From Eustoma russellianum (Eukaryota > Streptophyta > Magnoliopsida > Gentianales > Gentianaceae): a stretch of 64,000 bases of DNA. Position numbers and translations under genes: made by a program. Where the stretch lies: NCBI GenBank assembly GCA_036186865.1, contig AP025041.1, positions 38,083,300-38,147,299 of the forward strand, in the 5' to 3' direction. The first letter of the stretch is position 1, and the number at the start of each line of letters is the position of its first letter. Below, in pieces: positions 24,079 to 34,300 of this stretch. The notes beneath the pieces were generated by a model, which saw only the letters and a program-made list of their open reading frames with translations, was not told the DNA's origin and did no database searches.

Positions 24079-25640
24079 ACTCCTCTCAAGCTGTGTAGTG
24101 AGATCACCAATATCAAACTTGTACAATGCTGACTCGAAAGCCCTTCCAGTGACTGCCTTCGTAAGGATATCCATGAGCTGCTCTTCGTACCTAACGAACG
24201 AGAATTCAACAACTCCATTTCTCAAGCTTTTCTTTAATGAAATGTTGATCCACCTCAATATGTTTAGTTCGATCATACTGCAACAGGTTCTTGAAAATAC
24301 TGATAGCGACCTATTTGTCACACATCAACTAAGTCAAAATTCACAGCGAAAAATCAATTTCACACATGAACTTCTTTAGCCATAGTATCTCCCTAAGGCC
24401 TTTTGCAGCCCCTTTGAATTCTGGCTCTGCACTAGATAATGCTGCCACCTTCTATTGTTTCCTCCTCTATGTGACTAAGTTGCCACCAACTAAAGCAACG
24501 TATCCTGAAGTAGATCGCCTGTCGTTCGGATTACTTGCCCAATCTGCATCAATAAACACCTCCACATCTAGATGTTTGTGTTTCTTGAATAGTATACCTC
24601 GTCCTGGGGTCTTCTTTAAGTACTTGACTATCCTTCAAACTGCCATCATATGTTCTTCCTGCAGATGATGCATAAACTAACTTAGTACCCCGACTGTGCA
24701 AGTAATATTTGGTCTTGTGTGAGAGAGACAGATCAATTTTCCCACCAGTCTCTATATTGTTCTCGATGTACCACTGGAGTTCCTTCTGTCACCTGTAATT
24801 TATAATTTATGACTATTAGAGTATCACTCGACTTGCAGTCTAACATCCTCACCTTAGTCAATAAGTTAAAAATATACTTCTGTTGAGAAATGAAGATTTC
24901 GTCGCTGGACCGAAGAACCTCAATCCAATAAAATATGCTAACCCTTTTAAGTCCTTCATCTCTAATTCTGTCGAAGCCATGCAATTTCTTCCTTATTACT
25001 CACAGTGATAATCATGTCGTCTACATGTATAATCAGACACGTAACCAAGTCTCCCCTTCTTTTGAAGAATAAAGTATGATCAACATTGCTTTGTTTAAAC
25101 CCTGTTCGTTTCCTCGCCATCGTGAATCTCCCAAACCACGCATGCGGATATTGTTTTAACCCGTATAAGGCCTTTTTCAATCTACACACCTCATTTTTAT
25201 GAAATTCTTTTGAAAAATATATATACTTCCTCCTTTAATTTCTCGTGCAAAAAAGCATTCTTGATGTCAAACTAATGGAGTGACATGTCTTTGTTTGCCG
25301 CTACTGAGAACAACACTCGAATAGTATCAATCTTTGCGACCAGTGAGAACGTCTCCGAATAATCAATCCCTTAGGTTTGTGTGTATCCTTTCGCCACAAG
25401 TCCCACCTTGTATCTCTCAATAGTTTCATCTCCTTTATATTTGATGGTGAAGACCACCCACAACCCACTAGCTTCTTCACTTTCGGCAGCCCACATCTTT
25501 CTTACGTTTTATTCTTTGTTAGCGCTTCTATTTCTATCCTCATCACCTCCCACAATTCTGCTTATTTACTATCCTTCTGAACCGTCTGGAAAATAGATTC
25601 GAAACATAGGGAAGCTAGTCGCACCTTACATGATGCACCT
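24079..25640 (-). pseudogene. Decayed Ty1/copia element (copia-2): RT, RNase H, 3' LTR start
   Basis: Minus-strand fragments in several frames match copia pol: LKKALYGLKQYPHAWF and IIHVDDMIIT (near 25010-25190), SQQKYIFNLLTKVRMLDC (24840-24900), and the RNase H end VRYEEQLMDILTKAVTGRAF (24120-24200). The polypurine tract GAGAGGAG precedes TGTTAAG at 24079, the 3' LTR start. Many frameshifts and stops show an old copy. It is a different copia group from copia-1. 25641-26040 holds no feature I can support. Confidence 0.85.
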
Positions 25641-26051
25641 TATCCCTATTGTAGTATCTAATTCAAGAATGAAAAATTACATTATCAATAGTCACCCAAA
25701 TGCATTTGGGAAATTAAATAGTCACATAATGCATTCAAGGAAATTACGTAAATCCATCTTCGTTCTGTAAAAAAACTATTCGGTTAAACATTCATCCACT
25801 AAGGTTTGATGTTTTCATTTTCCCGCCGCTTAAAAAGCAACGGAATTTGGTGGAGACGAGCCGCCGAGCAAAATTGCAAATCCTTGGAGCTTGAAAAAAG
25901 AGCTGGTCGCCGATTGAAATTTAGCCTCCGTGGAAAATAGAGTTGGTGGCAGAAAGAATTGGTGGGCTTTTGTCGGATGAGAAAAATAGAATTCCAATAA
26001 TACCTTTATAATTTTATTTTTAAAAAAAATAGGAGTGGATAAGCATATTGA

Positions 26052-26139
26052 GATGTGGAAATAGCCGCACCCTGTGTGTGTATATATATATATATAATGT
26101 GGAAATAGCCGCACCCTGTGTGTGTATATATATATCTAC
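26052..26139 (+). repeat. 46-bp tandem duplication with microsatellite
   Basis: TGTGGAAATAGCCGCACCC plus (TG)n(TA)n occurs twice in tandem. No coding potential. Confidence 0.8.
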
Positions 26140-26149
26140 AATAATATTA

Positions 26150-26490
26150 CCCCATTGTCTTAGAAGTTCCCTTCTGTGGTGGGGTATGGGAGGCTCGGAT
26201 GAACGCAACCTGTGGTGGGGTATGAGAGGCTCGGATGTGCGCAACCATACTCATATGTTAGAAACACACGCATGTTGTTTTCCAATGACCCAAAATGACA
26301 ATTGCGTCAAGCTGTGTCGATCAACTGCTACTTCATAATATAAGAAGCACAGCCATGACCCATAATGAATATTGCGTCAAGCTGCGTCGATCAACTGCTA
26401 CTTCATAATATAAGAAACACAGCCAATTTAGTGAGTTGTTTTGTTTTATTCTATCATATTCCAAAGTCAATGAAGAGTGTGTCTTTGACT
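26150..26490 (-). repeat. Dispersed SINE-like repeat R1, copy 1
   Basis: Shares blocks with 39305-39500, 49496-49740, 49830-50015 and 54305-54430, such as TTCTATCATATTCCAAA (here) against its reverse complement at 49515. It holds an internal duplication of about 64 bp (TTGCGTCAAGCTG...ATATAAGAA). Copies on the other strand run towards TGTTGTTG, a SINE-like tail. Confidence 0.6.
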
Positions 26491-26848
26491 CCATTGGAAA
26501 TAGAACAATATATATATCGCTTATCACTCAAACATTGGTCAAATTTTTCAAGTAACATTTAAACGTTGTTAAACCTCATTTATCGCACAAAAGTGGCCTA
26601 ACTTGACTCAATTAACACCAGAAACCGACTAATTAACTGCTGCAGCCGGTTTCACTATATTTTACCGCTAAAACTTATTTCCACTGCAAAATAACGTCGT
26701 TCCCTTCCCTTCCTCTTGCTGCAACTGGTTCCCTTCTGGTTCCCTCAATGAATTAGCCCCCCACTTCACAAAATCAGCTGACATCTATCAATAATGCAAG
26801 ATTTTGAATCAAGATCCTCATTCTTCCCTCTCTCTATAGTGAAGTAAG

Positions 26849-27137
26849 ATGTCTTCTTCTTCCTTGGTAGGTGGTCACTGGAGGAGGGCTCAATTGGGTA
26901 TGGAAGGACGATGCTATTGTGGTATAGAAATAACTGAGACAACATCCTGGACCACATCAAATCCTGAGCGTAGGTTCCTAGCATGTTTAAAATCTTCCTA
27001 CCAATGTTTGGAAGTTTAAAAATTGTATGCATGGTGACTGGTTTTTTGTTAGAATGAGGTTGAAAGATGCAGGTTCTTTCAATGATTGGATGAACCAATG
27101 GGTGAACACGTGTGTCAAGTTATACCGGGGCTTCTAA
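26849..27137 (+). pseudogene. GRF-type zinc-finger protein, small, probably broken
   Basis: ATG at 26849 opens a 56-aa frame (stop 27017-27019) containing CYCGIEITETTSWTTSNPER, then RRFLAC and YQC. CxCG, TSW, NPxRRF and C are hallmarks of the GRF zinc finger, a DNA-binding fold. A second frame continues with WFFVRMRLKDAGSFNDWMN to a stop at 27135-27137, so a frameshift near 27014 or a missed intron probably splits the gene. It is convergent with the MULE transposase and lies inside the inverted repeats. This domain is unrelated to the GROWTH-REGULATING FACTOR at 56-59 kb. Confidence 0.6.
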
Positions 27138-27149
27138 GAAGATACAGTA

Positions 27150-29092
27150 GGTACGAGGATGAGAAGTCACACATGATAGTATATTAAATAAAGTGAAGAA
27201 AAATGACATCGATATCTCAAGCAGAGACACTTCGATCGATCGATGTCTAGGGCTTTTAGAAATATTTTTCTAAAATGTGATAAAATGGTTGTTTTCATTT
27301 TTACATGATTTATATATGTTTATCATGTTGTGATTTTATGATTTTTAGGATTATAATGTCTTGTGGCTAATATGCCTTAGAAGTTTTTACAACTTACCAA
27401 AAAGGGGCAAAATTGGTATTTTGAGTTTGTAAGTACTTGACATGATGAATATGATTTAAGGATCTATTCTCATCTTATTTATTATCACAAAGATGTTCTT
27501 ATATTTGTTTCTGACCATCGGGGTCATTTTTGGGGTTTTCTCTCACCAGGGTATTTTGGTCATTTTACCCCTAAGGGGCAGTTTTGGTATTTTTACTTAA
27601 GGAATCTCTTGTGTAACTTATTATCTTCATTTTGGAGTTTACTTATGATATTCTTGAATATTATTTGGTGGTTTTCCATCATATTTCTTTATTTGGTGAT
27701 ATTATCGACATCGGCGATATATGTGACAGTTTTCGTGTCACATTCTATTTTCTTCTTGAAAACTCTTATGTATATGTTATTGGAGAGTCTTATTCATCAT
27801 CTTACAGAGATTATAAGGTGTCCTTGGTGCAAAAGTCGACACAACATATAAAGGAGAAAATTTGAATTTCGGGTTATATGTTGACATAATCTTGTCAACT
27901 CTTATTTGTTATTTTCTCTTCACAATATTTGAGTTGGTATACATACATACAACATCAAAAACATCCATAAACAGGTGGAGAAGGTGTCTTAATCATTTTA
28001 TGAGTTGTAGACAAGAAGACAAACCAAAATCAAGCTAGTTGGCAAAAGTTGTCAACTTGAAATTTCAAATTTGAAAGTAAAGGCTACAAGACTATTTGGA
28101 GTTGCTTTTATTCAAATTTTTTCAGCCATCACATGGCCTATCATCATGCCAAGTAGTTGAGGTAATCTTGGTGGGAATATTCCATCAACTTACACTATAA
28201 ATAGGAGGCAATGTAAAGAAGAGAAGACACACACTTGAAAACAAAATTGAAGAATGTAAAATCTTTGGATTTCACTATGAAATAATCTGTAATACAACAA
28301 GAACCAATCTTGATCCTTGGGTTATACACCAAGAAAAGTGTTCCTTGGGACTGTAGTAGGTCACATTGACCAAACCAGGATAAACCTCCGGTGTTTTTGT
28401 CTTCTTTCTACTTTTCTATTTTCTGCCTGTTTTTATTGCAGATTTCACACAACTTCACACGTCTTGAAAAAAAATAGAAAAACGCTTTCAAAATTCGTGA
28501 TTTTTGATGGAGTTATACTTCAGACTGCTAGCTTTCATTTGCAACAAGAATCATTTGATTTGAGCAAAAGAAAGTTAGTTTTTTTAGTCGTTACAAGATA
28601 ACTGCTCCACTCTTACTGCAATCTGACCAGTCTTAAAGAAACTTGAATTCTGATTTCATCAAGGATAGTTTAAGGTAAGGGCCTTTTTGAAACTTAAACT
28701 AGATATCCTAAGGATTGTTTTGACATAAAGATCAACCTTTTTGGTTGAGTAATTAAAGAGAAACACATTTTCAAAATTCAGTATTATTATGTCCAACTTT
28801 GTCTAGATTGACCATCTGAATCTTTTTATTTTGTTGAAGGGCCAACAATCTTAGTTTTATCTGATTTTTGGACAAAGTCTATTCAAGACATTGAAGTTAA
28901 TTTTTGGAAAGTTTCACAATTTTTAGAGTTTTGTACACTGAGTTTTGAATTTTTCAAATACGGATACTGAATCTGAGGAGGTCTCAGATTCTGTTTTTCA
29001 AAGGGGATTTTATTCAAATGTCGTAGTGTAATTTCTGCTAACCACTATTCACCCCCCTCTAGTGGTGTTTACTGCAAGTGTACAATCCAGCA
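27150..29092 (+). mobile_element. LTR of the copia-1 family, plus orientation, diverged
   Basis: Reverse-complement match to the copia-1 LTR throughout, for example AACTTACCAAAAAGGGGCAA, ACTTCGATCGATCGATGTCT, ATAAACCTCCGGTG and the end TTCACCCCCCTCTAGTGGTG. It ends near 29092, directly against transposase coding sequence. The left boundary (about 27150) is worn and no target duplication is visible, so it may be truncated. It has no internal genes. Confidence 0.85.
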
Positions 29093-30366
29093 AGTCTTGC
29101 ATCCTGTTCTTCCTGGATTTTTTCAATAAGTGACTTTGGCATGAAAGATGTCCCTTCACGGGACTTGAAGTTGGGAAGAATCTGGTCACTCCCTGGGACT
29201 TTCTTGTAATGAGGCCAGGTCTTTGGCTCTTCAACAGATGAACCTGGCTCAGTTGGTACAGGCTATCTAAAACAAAAAAATCATCAAATAAATAGACAAA
29301 TAAGCAGTAAATATTACAAATGAAATAAATGTCTTATCTCAGATGGCACACTTGACTTTGAACCTACACGAAGTAGACAACTTCTCATGTTATGTCCGGA
29401 TTGACAGCAAATCTTACACGTTTGGAATTGCCCCTTCCTGCTACTCACTTGTTTTCATTCTGTGAATGAAGAATACAACAGAAGTGAAGTCCATATCATA
29501 TATAATTCAGTGAAGGACACAACAAAACAACATAACTTTTACCACAGTTGGGACACATGTCTGTTCATCCAAAAGTGTTGGACAACTTCTCTTGTTGTGC
29601 TCTGTCTGATTGCAGCCCCTACATAATTGCAGTTGACCTACTCTGTTCAACTTGTATATCACTGTTGTTTTATTTCTTTGAACCTTAACTAATTCAGCCT
29701 CCCCGACAGATCTCTTCTTCATCCTCTTTGGCCTTCCAGCTGGTCTTTTCACTTGTGGAGGGACTATTGGATCCTGTTCTGCCTCAAAAGTTGTTTCAAG
29801 CCCACACATGGGTGTATTGGCAACTTGTATACTTTCATGTATGTTGTAACCCCATAACGCTCATCCACATAGTCCATGGGATCTTACCTATCATAGGCTA
29901 TAGCTGCACATGCGTGACAGCATGGAATCCCAGTCAATTTCCATTTTCTACACGTACAAGTGTGCTTTTTCAAGTCTACACAAAAACTCCTACCATCCCA
30001 CTGCTGACATTGAAACTTCTTATAGTCACACTTGTAAGGAATACTATCAGCAGCTGCATCAATCATCTTCCCTAACCTTGCACTTATCTTGGGACAAAAT
30101 CTCATAGCTGCTCACTTCTGTTGTACCCTCTCTTTGTTCTCTTGAAACCTAACCATATTATACTTCCTTATCCACTCAAACATAGATAGAATAGGCAATT
30201 GTCTGGCTTCACGAAGGACTGCATTATAACTTTCACAAACATTGTTTAAGATCATATCACACTTTGACATTGGGCTGAAGTGTGACCTACTCCATTGACT
30301 TGGTGGTTTGACTTCCAACCACTTAGTTGTATCAGGATTCATCTTTTCAATCTTCTCATTGCACAC
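29093..30366 (-). pseudogene. MULE transposase, C-terminal half
   Basis: Minus-strand segments read in order: NVCESYNAVLREARQ (30190-30240); the SWIM zinc finger CTCRKWKLTGIPCCHACAAI (29895-29955); YGVTTYMKVY; RPAGRPKRMKKR; a knuckle CRGCNQTEHNKRSC near 29600; a second knuckle CKICCQSGHNMRSC near 29390-29430; and a tail EEPKTWPHYKKVPGSD cut by the LTR at 29092. SWIM plus CCHC is typical of MuDR-type MULE transposases. In-frame stops at about 30109 and 29881 and a frame change near 29820 disable it. The N-terminal DDE part is not found. Confidence 0.88.
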
Positions 30367-31104
30367 TTAAAATCAACTACAGTTGTTGCTATGACAGCCT
30401 CATAAAAAGTAATTGTTGAACTCAAAACATTGTTACAAACAGAACCAATTGCTGAACTCAAAACAAAACAACATTGGGGCCATCCCCTTCACATGCAGCA
30501 GGGTAAAGAGACGAGGGCATAAAGATCACTTATTTTCAGCCTATTTGGACAAAACACACGAATTCTTTAAAAAGAAAACATGGCAGCAATAGGAAAAATT
30601 TAAAATTCATACAAAAATTGTTCGTATCATCCACAGAATCCCTATGCATGCAAATAGTAAGGGTCTACGGGCATTAATATGCCAGATTTCCGGCATAACA
30701 GGACATAATACACTGATTATGTCTAACTATCGTATCAAAAATGTGAAAAAATGATCTTTAACACAAAACTGAATTAAATCTTACCATAAATGGGATGAGG
30801 TTCATTCTGTCTGTTAGGTAGCCTCAAACTCATTGCTTCTTGTCAAAAACCCTCCAACAAACACGTAATCGCGAGAAAATCGTAGAAACTGCAAAAACTC
30901 ATATGCCCTAACCACAAAACCAACGCATTCAACTGCAGAAAATCGCAGAGAGAGGGGTATAATTTCATATAGGTGATAAGAGGAAATAGGTGGAATGGCA
31001 GACAATTTGGCTATTGTACCGCCAATTCAAATAATTAGGGGTAAAATCGGTAAATCATACAGATTAGAATTAATTTTGGGTCAGTCAACGGTTGCATTTA
31101 AAAA
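30367..31104 (-). other. MULE internal remnant without recognisable domain
   Basis: Lies between the transposase remnant and the right terminal inverted repeat. A minus-strand ORF (30814-31005, 63 aa, FSRDYVFVGGFLTRSNEFEA) could be the former 5' exon, but I recognise no domain. The catalytic region expected here is deleted or unrecognisable. Confidence 0.4.
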
Positions 31105-31387
31105 ATCAAAGATTACCGCCGGTATTTTGATGTTAATTGAATCAAGTTGTACCACGTTTAATGTTAATTGAAAATTTTGGGACGCTGGTAAAATTTTTCT
31201 CCCAAATTTAAGACGTTTCTTTGTGCAATTCGTTAGTGATCAATAACAACCTGGCTGCTTACGTAACGGGATCGAATTCTTCAATCAGCTTCTTGCTCAA
31301 ATTCGCTTGAGAAGTATCATCATTCAAGCATAGAGTTCAATCAGACGGCAGCTGGGTGAAGTTAACACCGAATTCGAGAACTTCACA

Positions 31388-34300
31388 ATGCTTGGAGACG
31401 GAGATCAAACCCCTACCCGGTAGTTCTTCGTTTTTGTTATGTCCAGTAATTAGTTGATTTAGGGTTTATTGCAATTTCTGTCAGTTATTTTTCTTATTTT
31501 TTTAATCTGGAAACAGTCGTTTATAGGTTTTCGTTTCTGTCAGAGGACTTCCAATTTTTCAGTAGAGTAGCAGGTTTACTAAAATTGAGGAAGTATGATT
31601 GAAATCGATACTGTCCCTTCGGGGACATCCGATAAGAAAAAAAGAAATCGATACTGAAAGTAATAAACTAGATGAATACTAGCTGCTGTATGGAACCATA
31701 ATTATAATCAAAACCCCGTTCTAGTGAACTTTTAAATCAGTTTCTCTCATAGAAGAAACTATTTTTGCGCAAAAATTATTGTACTACTTGTAAAAATCGA
31801 TTGAAGCGCGATATAAAGATAGATTTATATAAGTAGTAGTTTATACCATCGAGATTGTAGGTTTTTTTGTATCAATTAAACTTGCTATAAACTCAAGTTC
31901 ATGAATGTAACGACCCCACTTTTACCCTTGGGTCCGGCACTATTATGGGTTTGCAAGCACTAAATGTCAATTTTTCATGTTTTGTTTTGTTGACCAAAAA
32001 AGGATTTTGTTGACATTTACTACTTAGGCATATAATTATATGTCATGCCTTTTTTTTTTTAATTTTTCCAATGTCAGACTCGGCCTTTACAATGAATATG
32101 GCTCCTTCACCTGCATAAGTTATCATGCTCTGGCTGAATGGCTTAAGTATGCGGTGATTGACAGGTTTGAGTTACTAAGCATGGTGAAGAAGCATTCCAA
32201 GCTATTGGGGAAAACTACAGTAGAGGAGGAAGACTCTTCTGATGTGGAAATGGATCCATCATTCTGGCATGGTGTCTTCGATTTATATTTTGTTTGTGGT
32301 AGGGAGGCTAAGCGACGGCAGGATGATGATATGTTATTCTTCGTTAGGAAACTGGTACTATTAAATCCTCTTGTGTTAATTGGTTAAATTTCTTGTAGTC
32401 CTACAAAGCTCAGCAAGTATCCATCTTTCATGAATCTGATTCACATTTTTCTTCTGATAGAACTCTGGCCAACACCGGTTAAATGGGCACATGGTTGAAA
32501 ATTCTCCTTTCTTCGTACGCAGGTGGGCACCTAAGGTAAAACTGCGTTAAAAGTTGCATATCATGGCATGCGGTTGTGTTTTGTTAGTGATTACTAGGTT
32601 AACTACAAGGCAGATACAGTAGAATAAGCAGAAGCTGTTATCGTCAATATTGTATTGATAAGTCTATGAATGAATAAGCAGGGGAAATGCTACACCGGGA
32701 AATTTTTTCGCTCACTCGTTAGCAGAGATATCATTGATGCTTACCCAAAATTTTACTTTGAGTTGGTTGCATGACAGTTGGACGAATTAGTTGGCGAGGA
32801 TTTGGTTGAGGTGGATTGGAGACGCTCATTTTACTTGAATTTAATTGCTCACACCTCCTTTAGTGTGACAGTTGCAATTTGCAGGTAAACTTGATTATTA
32901 CCATATTAGGTCTTCTTAAGGACTCTAAAGTGTCATATCTTGTATTATCTACAGGGTTGAAAGTTTTTTGTATTTCATTATCAGAAAACAGTGGACTCTA
33001 ATGGATGGGTGTATTAATTATACTTGGCATGATCTGCTGTAATTATTGTTGAGTTACATCTTTGTATGCATTTCTTCTGATCATAGTTTATCAGTACTTG
33101 CATGTACACACTTAAATTATGACTAGTTGCGTTAACATTGCTGAGTCATCTTTCTTTTGCTTTTTTTAGGAACATATTTGAAATAATTGTATTGCATTTG
33201 TCATCTTATAAAATGTGTTCGTATGATCGTTATTTTCTTCAACATAACACGAATGCATTTGGTTAAGATGTCTTATAGATTTATTTTTGAAATTTGAATT
33301 GAACAATGTTCTCTGCTCTCAAGTCATCAGGTGCTCCGGAATTATCAAAATAGCCAAAGCGGACATTTGTCTCCTGTATACAAGGTATCTTCATTTATCA
33401 TACTGGTTGGTAGAGAGGGTTTGGCCAATTCCAAATGATAATAGTTTTGAGTTCTTTAATTGCTCTGAGCAAGTTTCACTATGAAGAAAAAGGATAAAAA
33501 ACTTGTTCACAGGATTTCCTTGTATGACAGGAAAAATCTTAGGATTAACAAAAACAGCAAGAACTTTAAATTAGTAAACACTTTATATTTACGACGTATG
33601 AAGTTTCAATAAGCGGCTGATGTATGCGAGAGTCAGATGGATCCTTTCATTGGTGATGTGGCCTGGTGATATACAGATTATTTCTTTGCTTCATGTCTAT
33701 TGTCTCTGACATACCTTTTTCGGACTTACAAAAAGAAAAGACACCTTTTTCAGATGTATGTGCACCCATCGTTTTTCGCTTTTTTCAGGTTGTTAAGACT
33801 GTATATGCCTCCCCAAGTCGAATCAATTTCCATTTGGACTCGAGGAAGGCAAGTTTCTTTTGAATATATCACTAGGACCCATGCTCGTAAAAAGGACTTT
33901 ACTAACTCGTTTTACTTTTATTTGACTTCAGGAAGTAGAAACGACTCCCGCGTATCCTGATATATGTTTTGCTGTTGATGATTTTGATTCCACATTTGAT
34001 GCAGTGGTAAATGCCTATTTGATGGTGTATGAACTTCCGCTCACATAAGTTTTATGGTTTAACAGTTAGTTTGAGTTTGTTTACATCAATAATATCCATG
34101 TCTGTTGAGATTGAAGGAATTAATCTTCCATTCAAGTTAAATCATTTACAGAGTTGTTTTCCCTCGTGTAGTGTCGAATTCTGGGTTCAGTCCGGTTAGT
34201 AAGCGAAAGACCCGCTTCTTTTCTGCAATTTCCTTGTACAGCGCAGCATCAGTGATGCAGGACCACTGATGCGCTTCAAAAGAATCTATCTGCTGACACG

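Larger units (their letters stand above)
26529..31205 (-). mobile_element. Decayed Mutator-like element (MULE) with long terminal inverted repeats
   Basis: The left end (26529-26629) and the reverse complement of the right end (31111-31205) align: TTTTCAAGTAACATTTAAACG against TTTTCAATTAACATTAAACG, and ACTTGACTCAATTAACACCA against ACTTGATTCAATTAACATCA. Inside are a minus-strand MULE transposase C-terminus and a convergent plus-strand GRF-type zinc-finger ORF. A copia-family LTR (27150-29092) inserted between them. The catalytic half of the transposase is missing, so the element is dead. No 9-bp duplication could be recognised. Confidence 0.65.

Noticed and set aside
31908..32030. TGTAACGACCCC in intron 1 as the start of another LTR.
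   Set aside because: No partner end, duplication or second copy in the window.
33331..33384. Alternative acceptor for DUF2045 exon 5 at 33330.
   Set aside because: It changes the frame and gives sequence unlike the family; the acceptor at 33323 gives HQVLRNYQ and joins exon 6 in frame.
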